This document shows positions 17,501-25,723 of a DNA stretch of 64,000 nt, one piece after another. The position numbers and the translations under genes are program-made. How positions within the stretch are numbered: the first letter of the stretch is position 1; each line of letters begins with the position of its first letter. The notes under the pieces were generated by a model. The model was not told the origin of the DNA and did no database searches. It was given only the letters and a program-made list of their open reading frames with translations. The stretch is from Acidimicrobiales bacterium (lineage in GTDB: Bacteria > Actinomycetota > Acidimicrobiia > Acidimicrobiales > DATDAH01), in NCBI GenBank assembly GCA_016794585.1, contig JAEUJM010000031.1:101080-165079 (forward strand). Reading direction: 5' to 3'.

Positions 17501-18239
17501 GGTACTGCTGGAATGGGATCAGAAGGCCGCCGACGCCGTGTGGGCGGAGGGTATGGCTGACCTCTCGCTGCCAGATTGGATGTTGGCGCTTCGTACTGTC
17601 CGACGAGTCGTAGTAACGGGTGGGGCCAAGCTGGTTCACGAGGCCGATCCCAACGATCAGCCGAGTGACGTCGTCGAAGATCGGCTGGCGAGTCTTCGTA
17701 TAGAAGAACGTCAGCGATTCGTGGCGCCTGATCGGGCCGAAGAACCCGTCGAGGATCTGCTCCTGGACGCCGGGATGGAACACCCAGTCCGACGTGTACG
17801 CGGGCGGTGCGTCGTCCGCAGGCAGTGGCGAGAGAAGCCTCGGCTGCACGAAGTCCTCCAACTCGCGGCGCGACATCCAACGGAACGGCACCGCGTGCGC
17901 AGTGTGGGGCTCTACGGTCCATTCGGTCCGCTGCAGGTGCCCGTGGCTGGGTGCGAGCGCAGTCCAGTTCTTGTACGGGTGTTCATGGGAGATGCGCCAC
18001 TTCGCTTCAGCCATGAAGCCGCCCGACTCATCGGCGCAAGGGGGGAGCTCAGCGGGGTTCGAGAATGACTTGAAGGATTCACCCGTTCGGCCGATCTCGA
18101 CGGCCACGTCGCGGTTAGCGGCGATGTTGGTGTACTCGATGCAGTGGCAATTTGCGGCGGGATCTTGGCAGACCGTTCCGTTCCAGCCGCTGTCGTGCCA
18201 AGGGACACGTAGCGACAGGTGGCGGGCGCGTACAGGCAT
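14517..18239 (-). CDS. RecD2-like helicase with C-terminal PD-(D/E)XK nuclease
   Basis: A 1240-residue protein. The N-terminus (1-70) has a Trp/Cys-rich patch (HDSGWNGTVCQD, then C31, C33, C68) that could hold zinc or an Fe-S cluster. Residues about 440-480 resemble the NPY helix-hairpin-helix region of RecD2. The SF1B core starts with the P-loop GSAGTGKTT (about 634-642), then VVIDEASML and GDPHQLPP, and ends with ITIHKSQGSDFG and VYTALTRSK. The C-terminal 120 residues fit a PD-(D/E)XK nuclease: SELII, EPDFTF, ILEHLG and ARKKQWY. It probably unwinds and cuts DNA, and its setting suggests antiphage defence. It is the only gene between the tRNA and the integrase remnant. Confidence 0.85.
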   Translation of the reverse strand: MPVRARHLSLRVPWHDSGWNGTVCQDPAANCHCIEYTNIAANRDVAVEIGRTGESFKSFSNPAELPPCADESGGFMAEAKWRISHEHPYKNWTALAPSHGHLQRTEWTVEPHTAHAVPFRWMSRRELEDFVQPRLLSPLPADDAPPAYTSDWVFHPGVQEQILDGFFGPIRRHESLTFFYTKTRQPIFDDVTRLIVGIGLVNQLGPTRYYDSSDSTKRQHPIWQREVSHTLRPHGVGGLLIPFQQYLAPTGDPHEDARRQAMARELRLVPEPGHIPQFSYRSEHVSDDAAISVLTQAIGVVAKIREHNIVPGDWAATELWLNERLASAWTIRGEYPGIGAVLEAAGLPMGTSLCRYLDATDANFTKDPWRVVSRILDGSDASPAPQFDGPIESYAKEWLVVSNDPARLTFAKSLSRIDLTGKQADRWYQPTKRHRTTRRLIENKEIVENPYLLSEFDQGTVTEGPIGFATVDRAVIGDGTRKTQIPVNDARRHRAALTDVLRAAEAEGDTLYGADAAREAAAGLPVAVPVDIGPTWIEAHVDDIGGLINVAPDHTWIQLTRRASIGDRLQKTLAARANRALPLVVESWGPLLEASVRTKDPGFDPTLARNAAALAEQAAALDVIISRKLTVLVGSAGTGKTTVLGALSRSSLLSGPILFLAPTGKARVRLQKGIVEPSAVQTVAQFLWSQDCFDGDRMEPRILDKSKGTYDGHRTVVIDEASMLTEETLLAVLAALSTSVDRVILVGDPHQLPPIGPGRPFADLVAHLSGDITFADDEDEPAKVAHRQGAIARLRTEVRNVSGASSDTLRFANLFTDDTRVDADAILGDVITGKPLNDLDVLFWTDEADLHATLLQVLESTAGIRAGDTKAFNASLGIVDGPKWPEVADIDKAESWQIITPVRGNTWGVDDLNQWTQHSWRSGELRQARRRGNNWSDPFGPQEILRLDKVMLTSNQRDRHGWHVPSHAATNDYLANGEVGLCANDSRTYGKIKKGDVMDIIFAGRPEHTWGFWRNDFGDPETGRGIIDLAYAITIHKSQGSDFGTVIVVLPQGTRLARRELVYTALTRSKTRLVLLLQGDSLASVLDLRNPDNSDTFQRNTNLFRTSVRDIPGRRWAEHLIHRHTDGQAVRSKSELIIYSRCVDRGLVPKYEEKVFAANGDGSWKEPDFTFADAAGDPIILEHLGMLDQTIYAAGWARKKQWYADNGYVEGINLFTTKEQGGGINLADIDRALDDIEALC

Positions 18240-18325
18240 GGCAACGACCTCGGGCTCGGGCTCGGCGACTCAAATGTTGGTGAAGCCTGAATCATTGCCG
18301 GTGACTTCCGAGCCCGCCGAGAAAC

Positions 18326-18910
18326 TCATCGCCCGCCGGAGGAGCCACCTAGGACGAGTGTGGCGATCCGTTCGGCAGCCTCGTCGTGGAGGGTCGGAGC
18401 GACGGGGCTATAGATGCCAAGGGTGATGGCGATCGTCGAGTGACCGAGGCTCTCTTGCACGACACGTGGGTGAATGCCTTGCTCTAGCGCCAACGTCGCC
18501 GACGTGTGGCGCAGTCCCTTGAGCGTCAGTCTCGGCAAATCTGCCCCCGTCACCCGGCGCAGGAACGTTGAGCTGACCGACTCGGGCTTGAGGCAGGCGC
18601 CGTCCGGCTGGTGGAACACTAGGCACTCGTCGGCGAAGTCGGCGCCGATGAGCAGGCGCTCCTCGAGCATCCGCTTACGGTGCGCACGCAGCACGGCCAC
18701 CGTCGCCGAGTCGAGCGCGATCGGACGACGGCCGCGGGCGGTCTTGGGCTCGCCGATCGTCACTTTGCCTCGGACGGAGATGATCGTCTGGACCACACGT
18801 AGGCGGCCGGCGTCGAGGTCGACATCGGACCAGCGCAGGCCGAGCGCCTCGCCGCGGCGCATCCCGGTCGTGGCCAGCAGGACCCACAGCGGATGCAGCC
18901 GGTCACCGGC
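18326..18910 (-). pseudogene. Tyrosine recombinase (integrase), 5'-truncated
   Basis: The catalytic domain is intact: an Arg in TGMRRGEALGLRW, a Lys in the GEPKTARGRRPI strand, H-x-x-R in LKGLRHTSA, then LGHSTIAITLGIYSPV with the Tyr nucleophile. Coding similarity continues upstream of the first ATG (18862) through DRLHPLWVLLATT to about 18910. There it stops abruptly against Fic coding sequence on the other strand. The arm-binding and core-binding domains, about 200 residues, are missing, so the protein should not integrate or excise DNA. It is the presumed integrase of the island, now 4 kb from the left att site. Confidence 0.82.
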
Positions 18911-18920
18911 CGCCGGGGAC

Positions 18921-19650
18921 GAGTCGTTGGGTGGCGTCGTCCGAACCGAGCAGAACTGGATCGGCGGGAGCTCCTACAACCCCTGCTCCGCCGCGTTCGT
19001 CCCGCCACCGCCCGAGGACGTCGAGGGCCTGCTCGCCGACCTCCTGGAATACGTGAACGGTGGTGACCACTCCCCACTTGTGCAGGCCGCCCTCGCCCAC
19101 GCCCAGTTCGAGACGATCCACCCGTTCGCCGATGGCAACGGCCGGACCGGACGCGCCCTCATCCACGTCGTGCTGCGACGCCGAGGCCTCGCCCCGGCGT
19201 TCGTCCCGCCCATCAGCCTCGTCCTGGCCACCTGGGCCGACACCTATGTCGCCGGCCTAACCGAGTTCCGCCACCTCGCCGAGCCCAACAGCACCGAGCG
19301 TTCAGCTGCGGCCGCCGAATGGCTCCGGCTGTTCGTCAGCGCGACGACGCGTGCCTGCCATGACGCCGAGCAGTACGCCGATCGGATCGACGACATGACG
19401 GCTCAGTGGCGAACCCAGCTGGGCCGGATTCGTGCCGACTCTGGGATCGACCGGCTTCTCCGGATCCTTCCCGGTGCGCCAGTGATCAGCGTCGATTCGG
19501 CGAGCGCGCTGATCGGCCGATCCAAGGCCCGGACCACCGACGCGGTCAACGCGCTCGCCGAGGCCGGCGTCCTTCGTCAGCGAAACGTCGGCAAGCAGCG
19601 CTACCGCGTGTTCGAGGCCACCGCCGTCCTCGAGCTCTTCAATGACTCGA
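18921..19650 (+). pseudogene. Fic-domain protein, 5'-truncated
   Basis: From GVVRTEQNWIGG onward the frame follows the Fic family closely. AAFVPPPPEDV comes next, then the active-site motif HPFADGNGRTGR (catalytic His and the AMP-transfer loop), PPISLVLAT, and a C-terminal winged-helix-like region with ISVDSASALIGRSKARTTDAVNAL. The N-terminal 100-200 residues that precede RTEQNW in relatives are absent. The only possible start is a TTG at 18927 without a Shine-Dalgarno. The frame runs on without a stop into the glycosylase-like gene, so a chimeric protein is possible if any upstream start is used. Confidence 0.75.
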
Positions 19651-19802
19651 GCGCAACCTCGCGAGTCCGATCGGGGACACCGCACGTGCTGCTCCGGTCC
19701 GCGCTGTGCCGCGTCGGCAGCCGTGAGGTAGCCATCGCCGGCGAGTGTGCGCGCAAGGCTGCTAAACGGGCGGTCGCTGCCGGCGTCGGCGAAGATCGCA
19801 GC

Positions 19803-20498
19803 ATGGCTGAGTTTTGCCGTCTCCCGTTCCCGGACGACATGGTCAACGCGCTGAGGCAGCCGCGCCATGCTCGCGTCCACGATCATTGGATCGCGGTCAA
19901 CCCGGAGTGGTGGAACAACGAGTTGACGGCTCGCGGTCTCCCAGGTGGACCGCTGCAAGTGACCTACGACTCGTCTCACCGCCCCGGAGTCAGTCGGGCC
20001 GCTCTCTTCGAGCTGGCGGATACCACCGGCCGCTCGGACGGCGAGCTGCGTCTTCTCTGGCACACGCTCGCATGGGGCGGCGGCAGGAGGGCGCGCCTCA
20101 TGAGCAAACGCCTCGACAGCGTGGCGGCGAACCCTGAGCGCGCGGCCGCCGAACTGGGCGCCGCTGGCAGGATCGCTCGGACGAGTCCGGTTGCGGCTTA
20201 CGAGGCGCTCTATCCATCGGGCCGCACGTTGCTGAAGTACCTGGGACCGGCCTTCTTCACGAAGTTCCTCTACTTCTCCGGTCGCGGTGGCGCCACGCAC
20301 CCGTGCGCCATCCTCGATCGCGTGGTCGCAACGGCCCTACGCAATCGCGGATGGGATGGGTTGCGCTCGGCCGGTTGGTCAGCAGCGACCTACGGGCAGT
20401 ACTGCGAACTGCTGGCCGGCTGGGCCCGTGAGGCGAGCACCCGTCTTCGTCGCGACATAGCAGTGGACGAGATCGAACGCTGGCTCTTCGACGGGTGA
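19803..20498 (+). CDS. DNA-glycosylase-like (OGG-fold) protein
   Basis: A 231-residue protein beginning MAEFCRLPFPDDM. WHTLAWGGGRRARLMSKRLDSV, the Ala-rich helices, and YLGPAFFTKFLYFSGRG followed by CAILDRVVA match a family I know as 8-oxoguanine glycosylase OGG-fold proteins. The LGPAFFTKFLYF stretch occupies the place of the helix-hairpin-helix of that fold. No catalytic role is established for this family as far as I know. The ATG at 19803 is in frame with the upstream Fic remnant and lacks a clear Shine-Dalgarno. It converges on the restriction operon with 11 bases between stops. Confidence 0.62.
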   Translation: MAEFCRLPFPDDMVNALRQPRHARVHDHWIAVNPEWWNNELTARGLPGGPLQVTYDSSHRPGVSRAALFELADTTGRSDGELRLLWHTLAWGGGRRARLMSKRLDSVAANPERAAAELGAAGRIARTSPVAAYEALYPSGRTLLKYLGPAFFTKFLYFSGRGGATHPCAILDRVVATALRNRGWDGLRSAGWSAATYGQYCELLAGWAREASTRLRRDIAVDEIERWLFDG

Positions 20499-20509
20499 CC
20501 AACGCCCAG

Positions 20510-22921
20510 TCACTGCACGGACTCGAGGCTCTTCCTCTCGAAGTAGCGGAACTTCTGGATGGCGTCGTTCATCTGCCCGACGTTGAAGACGCCGACGTCG
20601 GTGAGCTTGCGGAAGCCGTCTAGGCTGAGGCCGGTCGCCCGCAGGAACAGCTCGGTGTCCAGCGACTCGATGACGTGGAGGAGGCGTTCCTCGCGGAAGT
20701 CGGTGACGTACATGAAGATCAGCACCTTCGCGCTGACCTTCTTCAGCTTCTCCCGGATGCTCTTTCGCCGCTGCGCCAGTTCCTTCTTCGGCTTCCGTTG
20801 CTCGGCGTTCGACCCGCCGGCCCGCTTGACGTCGCCGAGGCTCTTGGACGCGGTGACAACCTTCTCGGCCTCCTCGCGGATGTTGCGGAAGTCCTCGATC
20901 TGCTCCAGCTCGGCGAGCAGCGCCTCGTCCTGGAGCAGACGGCCCATGGTGACACCATTGAGGTTGTACAGGTCGACCGATCGCCACTTGCGGGCGAGCG
21001 AGTTGGCGCTGATGCCGCCGTGGGCCCAGTCCAGGATGGCGTCCGTGTCGAGCCGCTCCATCTGGCCGCCGTCGATGGCGAAGATCGGGAGGAAGTTGAG
21101 CAGCTCGCCGAGGACGTCGCGCTGCGTGGTGTCACGGTCGGGTGAGTTGTTGGCGATCTCGGTGCCGTAGAGGGCGACGAGGCTGAGCGCCCGGTTCGGG
21201 TCGAACTCGAAGATGTACGCCGTCTCCTTCCGGACGATTCCGTCCTCCCGCCACGGGGACTGGACCCGGAACGCGGCTTGGAAGTACGACTCGGGCGCCT
21301 TCAGTGAGCGGAGCATGAAGATCGACGACCACTCGGGCACCGTGACGCCGGTCATCAACTTGCCGCACGACAGCGTGATCGAGCCGCTCTTGCCCTCGGC
21401 CTCGGCCCGCTTGATCGCCTGCTGCAGTGGCGCCAGCGCGGCAGCGCCGATCTTCGCCTTCGTTCCCGCGGCCACGTACACCTCATAGGCTGAGAAGAAC
21501 GTGTCGGACCGCAAAAGATCGGCCATCGCCTCGCACGACGCAACGTCGGGCAGGAACCAGACCGAGTGCCGGACGCCGTCCTTGAACCGTGCCGCCTTGT
21601 AAGGGAACGGCGGCGCGGCGCCTTCGATTATGGAGCTGGCGATCTGCTTGTTGCCGCGGATCAGGTCGAGGAACGAGGCGACGTGATCGGGGTGGTCGAA
21701 GACGCTGTCGTCACCCACCTTCCGGGCCTTGAAGTAGGTGTTCAAGTCGAAGCCGTCGAACTCCCCGTCGTCAGCCCACGCCTCGGCGGCGGCGCCCATG
21801 GCGTAGGTGAACATCTCTATCTGGGGTAGCTCGGTGTAAGGGTTGTCCCCGTCCGACGCCTTCCAGTCGCGCTTCGCGCGCTGCTCGTCAATGTAGGTCC
21901 AGTTGAAGACCTGGTCCTCGGCGTACTCACCGTTGGTGATCGCCTTGAACGGGGTGCCCGACAGGTGGAGGTGGAACCTCGTGGTGAGCCCGAAGTCCAC
22001 GTCGACGAGGTCGGCCTCGCTGTCGTTGGCCTGGTCGAGCGCCTTGTCGACAAGCTTCGCGAACGCGACGTCGGCCTTGTCCTGCGGGTCGTAGAGCTCC
22101 CGAGCGGCGGCCGTGGCGGCACCAAAGTGGAACTCGTCGATGACTATGCAGTCCCAGTCGATCAGGTGGAGCGTCTCGTTGCGGGGCTTCGGCCTGCCTC
22201 CCGGATCTCGACCGGTCACATCCTGGAACGACGCGAACCAGACGAAGGGTTCGCCGTCGCTCACGATGCTGTCGGCCAGTGCCGTGGGCGTGTCGCGATC
22301 GACGTAGCGCCACTCGGCGAAGGCGGTGTGACCGAGCAGGTCGTCACGCCAGGCACTGCGGACGGCCGGCTTGTAGGTCAGCACGAGCACCTGCTGCCAA
22401 CCCATCTCCTCGGCGAGCTGGTAGGTGGCGAAGGTCTTGCCGAAGCGCATCTTGGCGTTCCACAGGAACTTCGGCGCCGGTTGGTCGCCGTCGTGCTTGC
22501 GGAAGTACGCCGCTGTTTGCCGGACCGCCTCCTTCTGCTCGGGGCGTGGCTCAAAGGTCTGGATCCGTTCGGGGTTGAAGGGCAGACCCGTCTGGAGCGA
22601 GACAACCGCGGCTCGCACCTCGTCGAGCGTGGCCTCGACCCATTCGCCACCCACCGCGGAGACGCCGGCATTGGTCAGAGTCCGGCGGACGTCGTAGTCG
22701 GAGAACCCAGTGCCGTCCGGACACTCGGCGAGCTCGGAGTGGAACAGGATGTCGACGCCCTCGAGCCCGGGGAACGCGGTGTTCACCTGCTGCTTGACCC
22801 GGGTGATCCCCCGCGTCTTGGTCTCCCCGACCTTGATCCAGAAGTCACCCTGTTGCCCGGTCGGCCGCTTCCACGGCTTCGCGTTGCCCGTATGGGTGTA
22901 CGCGTAGATGAACTTGCTCAC
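20510..22921 (-). CDS. GIY-YIG nuclease–SF2 helicase restriction subunit
   Basis: An 803-residue protein. Residues 1-105 look like a GIY-YIG-type nuclease module: IYAYTH, then FWIKVGET, an Arg in RVKQQV, and GEWVEA. A superfamily 2 helicase follows with AKMRFGKTF (motif I, about 156-164), VLTYKPAVRSAW, VIDEFHFG (DEFH box, about 260-267), LHLSGTPF (motif III) and FRVQSPWR (motif VI). It would translocate on and cut unmodified DNA in a type III- or ISP-like restriction system. Its ATG overlaps the methylase stop (ATGA). The C-terminal 250 residues are helical and unassigned. Confidence 0.85.
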   Translation of the reverse strand: MSKFIYAYTHTGNAKPWKRPTGQQGDFWIKVGETKTRGITRVKQQVNTAFPGLEGVDILFHSELAECPDGTGFSDYDVRRTLTNAGVSAVGGEWVEATLDEVRAAVVSLQTGLPFNPERIQTFEPRPEQKEAVRQTAAYFRKHDGDQPAPKFLWNAKMRFGKTFATYQLAEEMGWQQVLVLTYKPAVRSAWRDDLLGHTAFAEWRYVDRDTPTALADSIVSDGEPFVWFASFQDVTGRDPGGRPKPRNETLHLIDWDCIVIDEFHFGAATAAARELYDPQDKADVAFAKLVDKALDQANDSEADLVDVDFGLTTRFHLHLSGTPFKAITNGEYAEDQVFNWTYIDEQRAKRDWKASDGDNPYTELPQIEMFTYAMGAAAEAWADDGEFDGFDLNTYFKARKVGDDSVFDHPDHVASFLDLIRGNKQIASSIIEGAAPPFPYKAARFKDGVRHSVWFLPDVASCEAMADLLRSDTFFSAYEVYVAAGTKAKIGAAALAPLQQAIKRAEAEGKSGSITLSCGKLMTGVTVPEWSSIFMLRSLKAPESYFQAAFRVQSPWREDGIVRKETAYIFEFDPNRALSLVALYGTEIANNSPDRDTTQRDVLGELLNFLPIFAIDGGQMERLDTDAILDWAHGGISANSLARKWRSVDLYNLNGVTMGRLLQDEALLAELEQIEDFRNIREEAEKVVTASKSLGDVKRAGGSNAEQRKPKKELAQRRKSIREKLKKVSAKVLIFMYVTDFREERLLHVIESLDTELFLRATGLSLDGFRKLTDVGVFNVGQMNDAIQKFRYFERKSLESVQ

Positions 22922-24558
22922 TCCTCGAGGTCCTCGTCGGGATCCTCGTTGACGGCGACGCGGTACTTCGAACCCCCGGGTAGGTGCGAGGCCGGCACGG
23001 GCGAGTCGAGCGACAGGATCGGCTCTCGCGGCTGGATCGTCGCGTCAATGTAGGCCCGCTCTTGCTTCGTAAGTCCGAAATGTTCGTAAAGGTCAACGTC
23101 AGCCCATTGGCGCGTCATCGGAACCGCAGGAACGAATCTGAAGCGCTCGGCCGTTACGTCCTGGGTTGACTTGCGTTGAAGAACCAAGAACCGCACGAAT
23201 TTTGTGCATAGGTAGCTCGCGTAGTTTGCACACTCATCAGGCGAGTCGAACGCCCCTGCGACGAAGTAGGACTCTGTGCACACTGATCCGGGGGCAAGCG
23301 CGATCGGCTCACCTATGACATACGAGATCTCTCGCCCGTGGCCGTCGCCGGCCTTCGGTACCAACACCTTCCACTTGGCGACGAGATCGAGATTTCTCTC
23401 GAATGACTTCTCCCCAACAAACGCTACTCCGCTGTTGTAGATGATGGGAATCGAGTCTGCGAAAGGCTCTTCGCTCTCGCCACGATAGTTGGTACGCCAT
23501 TCCTGGCTGAAAGCGAGACGTGGAAAGAACCATGACTCGATGGAGCGTGCGGACACGTCAAGTACCTTCTGTACCAGTTCAGACGCTTCGTTGTCTCGGA
23601 TCACCACTCCGTGGCCTTCACGCAGATCACGTCTAGCGGTAGAAACGATTTGGCCGTCTATACGCGTGGAGAACTCACAATCGCCGTCGTAGTCACGATC
23701 CCATAGAAAATACGAAACCCCTCCCTTGATCTCGACTTGTGGGAACACGTCGAACAGCTTTGGATTGTCTACGAGTGCGACCAGTCGGCGATCGTTAACC
23801 ATTTGGTCGCGATACTCGTCGAGTCCGAGTCCACCGGTAAACCAGCGTGACGGCGTGATGAAGACGATATAGCGCGGATCCAGTTCGATCGCTCGGCTCA
23901 CGAACTGGTGGTAGATAGGCATCGTCCGCGTAGTGCCTTCTGCGCCGATCTGATACGGCGGATTACCGATGATGACGTCAAACTTCATACCGACCATTTC
24001 CTCTGGAGGATAGGTAAAGTGGTTGAACGAGTAGGCGTAGGTCTCCCGATGATCCCGAACGAGCGCCTCCGGCGCACGGCAAATCGAGCACTTTACTCCT
24101 ACGATCGTGTGCTCCGAAGCGACGTAGTGGATATTGCCGTTCGGATTGTCGAAGACGACCACCCAGTCCTTGATGGTCGTGTCGACGACGCCTGAGCCGG
24201 TTGCGTTCTTGGTCTGGTAGAGGGACCGGCGGGCGATGTCCGCCGACAGGTTCGTGATTGCCGCTCCGTACAGCATGTTCCGTTGGATGTGCTCGCGCCT
24301 CGTGTCGGGGTCCGGCTGCCAATCACGGAGACCGACCATGAGCCTCTTGAAAACCTCACGGAGGAACACGCCGGACTTCGTCGCCGGGTCGAGCCACCGA
24401 TACTCGGGCTTGGTCCACGCCTCCGCCGGGAGGAGGTCGAGCATGGCGTTGGCGACCTTCGGCGGGGTGAAGACCTCGTCGTTGGGTAGCTGCGCCAAGG
24501 TCTCAAGCACATCCGGAACGTGCGTCGGCGCAACTGGGGCGGTGGGCTCGACGGTCAC
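22918..24558 (-). CDS. Adenine-specific DNA methyltransferase (NPPY type)
   Basis: A 546-residue protein starting at the GTG that overlaps the upstream stop (GTGA). Motif I is WLDPATKSGVFL (56-67), an unusual DPATKSG version of DPACGSG. A CSIC pair near 157-160 suggests a metal knuckle. The catalytic motif IV is NPPYQ (199-203). The C-terminal half resembles Eco57I-type target-recognition regions. It should transfer methyl from S-adenosylmethionine to the N6 of adenine. Base composition in 23.1-24.1 kb is visibly more A/T-rich than in the neighbours, a sign of recent transfer. Confidence 0.88.
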   Translation of the reverse strand: MTVEPTAPVAPTHVPDVLETLAQLPNDEVFTPPKVANAMLDLLPAEAWTKPEYRWLDPATKSGVFLREVFKRLMVGLRDWQPDPDTRREHIQRNMLYGAAITNLSADIARRSLYQTKNATGSGVVDTTIKDWVVVFDNPNGNIHYVASEHTIVGVKCSICRAPEALVRDHRETYAYSFNHFTYPPEEMVGMKFDVIIGNPPYQIGAEGTTRTMPIYHQFVSRAIELDPRYIVFITPSRWFTGGLGLDEYRDQMVNDRRLVALVDNPKLFDVFPQVEIKGGVSYFLWDRDYDGDCEFSTRIDGQIVSTARRDLREGHGVVIRDNEASELVQKVLDVSARSIESWFFPRLAFSQEWRTNYRGESEEPFADSIPIIYNSGVAFVGEKSFERNLDLVAKWKVLVPKAGDGHGREISYVIGEPIALAPGSVCTESYFVAGAFDSPDECANYASYLCTKFVRFLVLQRKSTQDVTAERFRFVPAVPMTRQWADVDLYEHFGLTKQERAYIDATIQPREPILSLDSPVPASHLPGGSKYRVAVNEDPDEDLEE

Positions 24559-25163
24559 AGCGACGTCTCGGACGTCAACTCGCTGTAGTGGACCGGCGGA
24601 AGTGGTTCGGGCGGCGCGAAAAACAGGTCGAACGCTGGATCCTCCAGATAGGAGGGCGTGCGAACGAAGGTCTCGTCGTCGCCAGCAGTCCATTCGAGGA
24701 ATCGGATCGACTGCGCGTCTCGGAGCGTGTCGCCTCCGACGAGGTTCGCAGACAGGATCGCGGCGAGAGCGTCGTGAAACCGAGGAGTTGGTTCGTATCC
24801 CTGGTCTGCGAACTCCTTGTCGACGACGGCTCGCATCCGCTCGCGTGCCTCGACAACGTTCTCCTCACTGATGTCGACGGCGTAGATCGACGCGACAGCA
24901 CGAAGCGTGGCGAACTCGTACCAGTGCGGCGTCCCACCGTGCTGCTCCTCGGTGATGAGGAGGAGCTTTCGGGCGAGGATCGCCACGAGGAAGTTGCCGT
25001 GGCCACACGCCGGCTCGAGGAACCGGATGTCGATCTCGCGGAACATGTCCGGGATGAGCGCCAGCATCGCGTCGACTTCTCGGTCGTGGGTGTACACCTC
25101 AGCGAGGTCACGGACGCGATCACGGGACTTGATCTGGCCCGTCTGGTCCAGGTCGGCGTCCAT
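24555..25163 (-). CDS. Short N6-DNA-methylase subunit with motif I only
   Basis: A 202-residue protein beginning MDADLDQTGQIKSRDRVRDL. It has a SAM-binding motif I, FLEPACGHGNFLV, after the GEVYTHDREVDAML-like segment (here AEVYTHDREVDAML), and a DISEEN acidic loop. It ends before any NPPY catalytic motif. The catalytic NPPY is in the next gene, so the pair looks like a split methyltransferase in which this subunit may bind the cofactor. A longer frame upstream of 25163 is not conserved-looking and crosses the intergenic hairpin. Its stop overlaps the next start by 4 bases. Confidence 0.82.
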   Translation of the reverse strand: MDADLDQTGQIKSRDRVRDLAEVYTHDREVDAMLALIPDMFREIDIRFLEPACGHGNFLVAILARKLLLITEEQHGGTPHWYEFATLRAVASIYAVDISEENVVEARERMRAVVDKEFADQGYEPTPRFHDALAAILSANLVGGDTLRDAQSIRFLEWTAGDDETFVRTPSYLEDPAFDLFFAPPEPLPPVHYSELTSETSL

Positions 25164-25237
25164 AGATACATCTTGCCCCGTAGCGCCTCGGCACCGAGGA
25201 GAGCCGTGAAGTTCAGCGCGGAACGGCCACGCGGGAA

Positions 25238-25261
25238 CCCGCCCGGCACTTGCCGGGCGGG
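25238..25261 (-). terminator. Strong GC hairpin between the small gene and the methylase operon
   Basis: cccgcccggca (25238-25248) and its exact complement (25251-25261) make an 11-bp stem with almost no loop. It lies 12 bases after the stop of the upstream small gene. It may terminate that gene or attenuate read-through into the methylase genes. Confidence 0.5.
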
Positions 25262-25273
25262 CACCCACGCTTT

Positions 25274-25723
25274 CTACAGGTCGCGAATCACCTTGCAGAT
25301 CCACTTCGGGAGAGAGATGAGCGTCTCCGTTCCCTTGGTCTCGTCTGAGGGATCGATGTGGCGCCACCGCGTCTCCCACGGGAGTCCCTCCATGCCGTAC
25401 CGGCTGTTGACCCTGCGGCCGATAGCGCCGGCCATGCCGGCGACCGAGGACGCTCCCTTGGGCAGGTCGAGCGCAGCGGCGATCTCGTTCGTCGAGACCT
25501 CCTCGCCATCGGCGTCGGCGAGCAGCCGCAGCATGCGCTGCATGGGGTCGCCCGACTCCTTGAACATGCGCCTCACGAGCTGCTCGGTCCACCCGTCCTC
25601 GGGACCGCTCGCAGGGGCCGGCTCGTGCGTGGCCACGGCCGACGCCTGGGCGAGGAGGGAGTAGACCTCCTGCACCCGGTGCGCCGGAACCGGCACGCTC
25701 ACGAACTGCTCATCTCCATTCAT
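25274..25723 (-). CDS. Small protein of unknown function upstream of the methylase operon
   Basis: A 149-residue protein. The ATG at 25723 has AAAGGAG at good spacing (7 bases). The N-terminus has VSVPVPAHRVQEVYSLLAQAS. The middle (LVRRMFKES...MQRMLRLLADADGEEVSTNEIAAALDLP) looks like a winged-helix domain. The C-terminus is WETRWRHIDPSDETKGTETLISLPKWICKVI. I have seen similar small proteins in actinobacterial accessory regions but know no function. A DNA-binding regulator of the restriction operon is a plausible guess. An A/T-rich stretch at 25806-25862 upstream is the likely promoter. Confidence 0.68.
   Translation of the reverse strand: MNGDEQFVSVPVPAHRVQEVYSLLAQASAVATHEPAPASGPEDGWTEQLVRRMFKESGDPMQRMLRLLADADGEEVSTNEIAAALDLPKGASSVAGMAGAIGRRVNSRYGMEGLPWETRWRHIDPSDETKGTETLISLPKWICKVIRDL

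Noticed and set aside
18474..20498. 674-codon frame read as one protein
   Set aside because: Its first 150 codons are antisense to the conserved integrase domain. Only the Fic and glycosylase-like parts have family support, so I split it.
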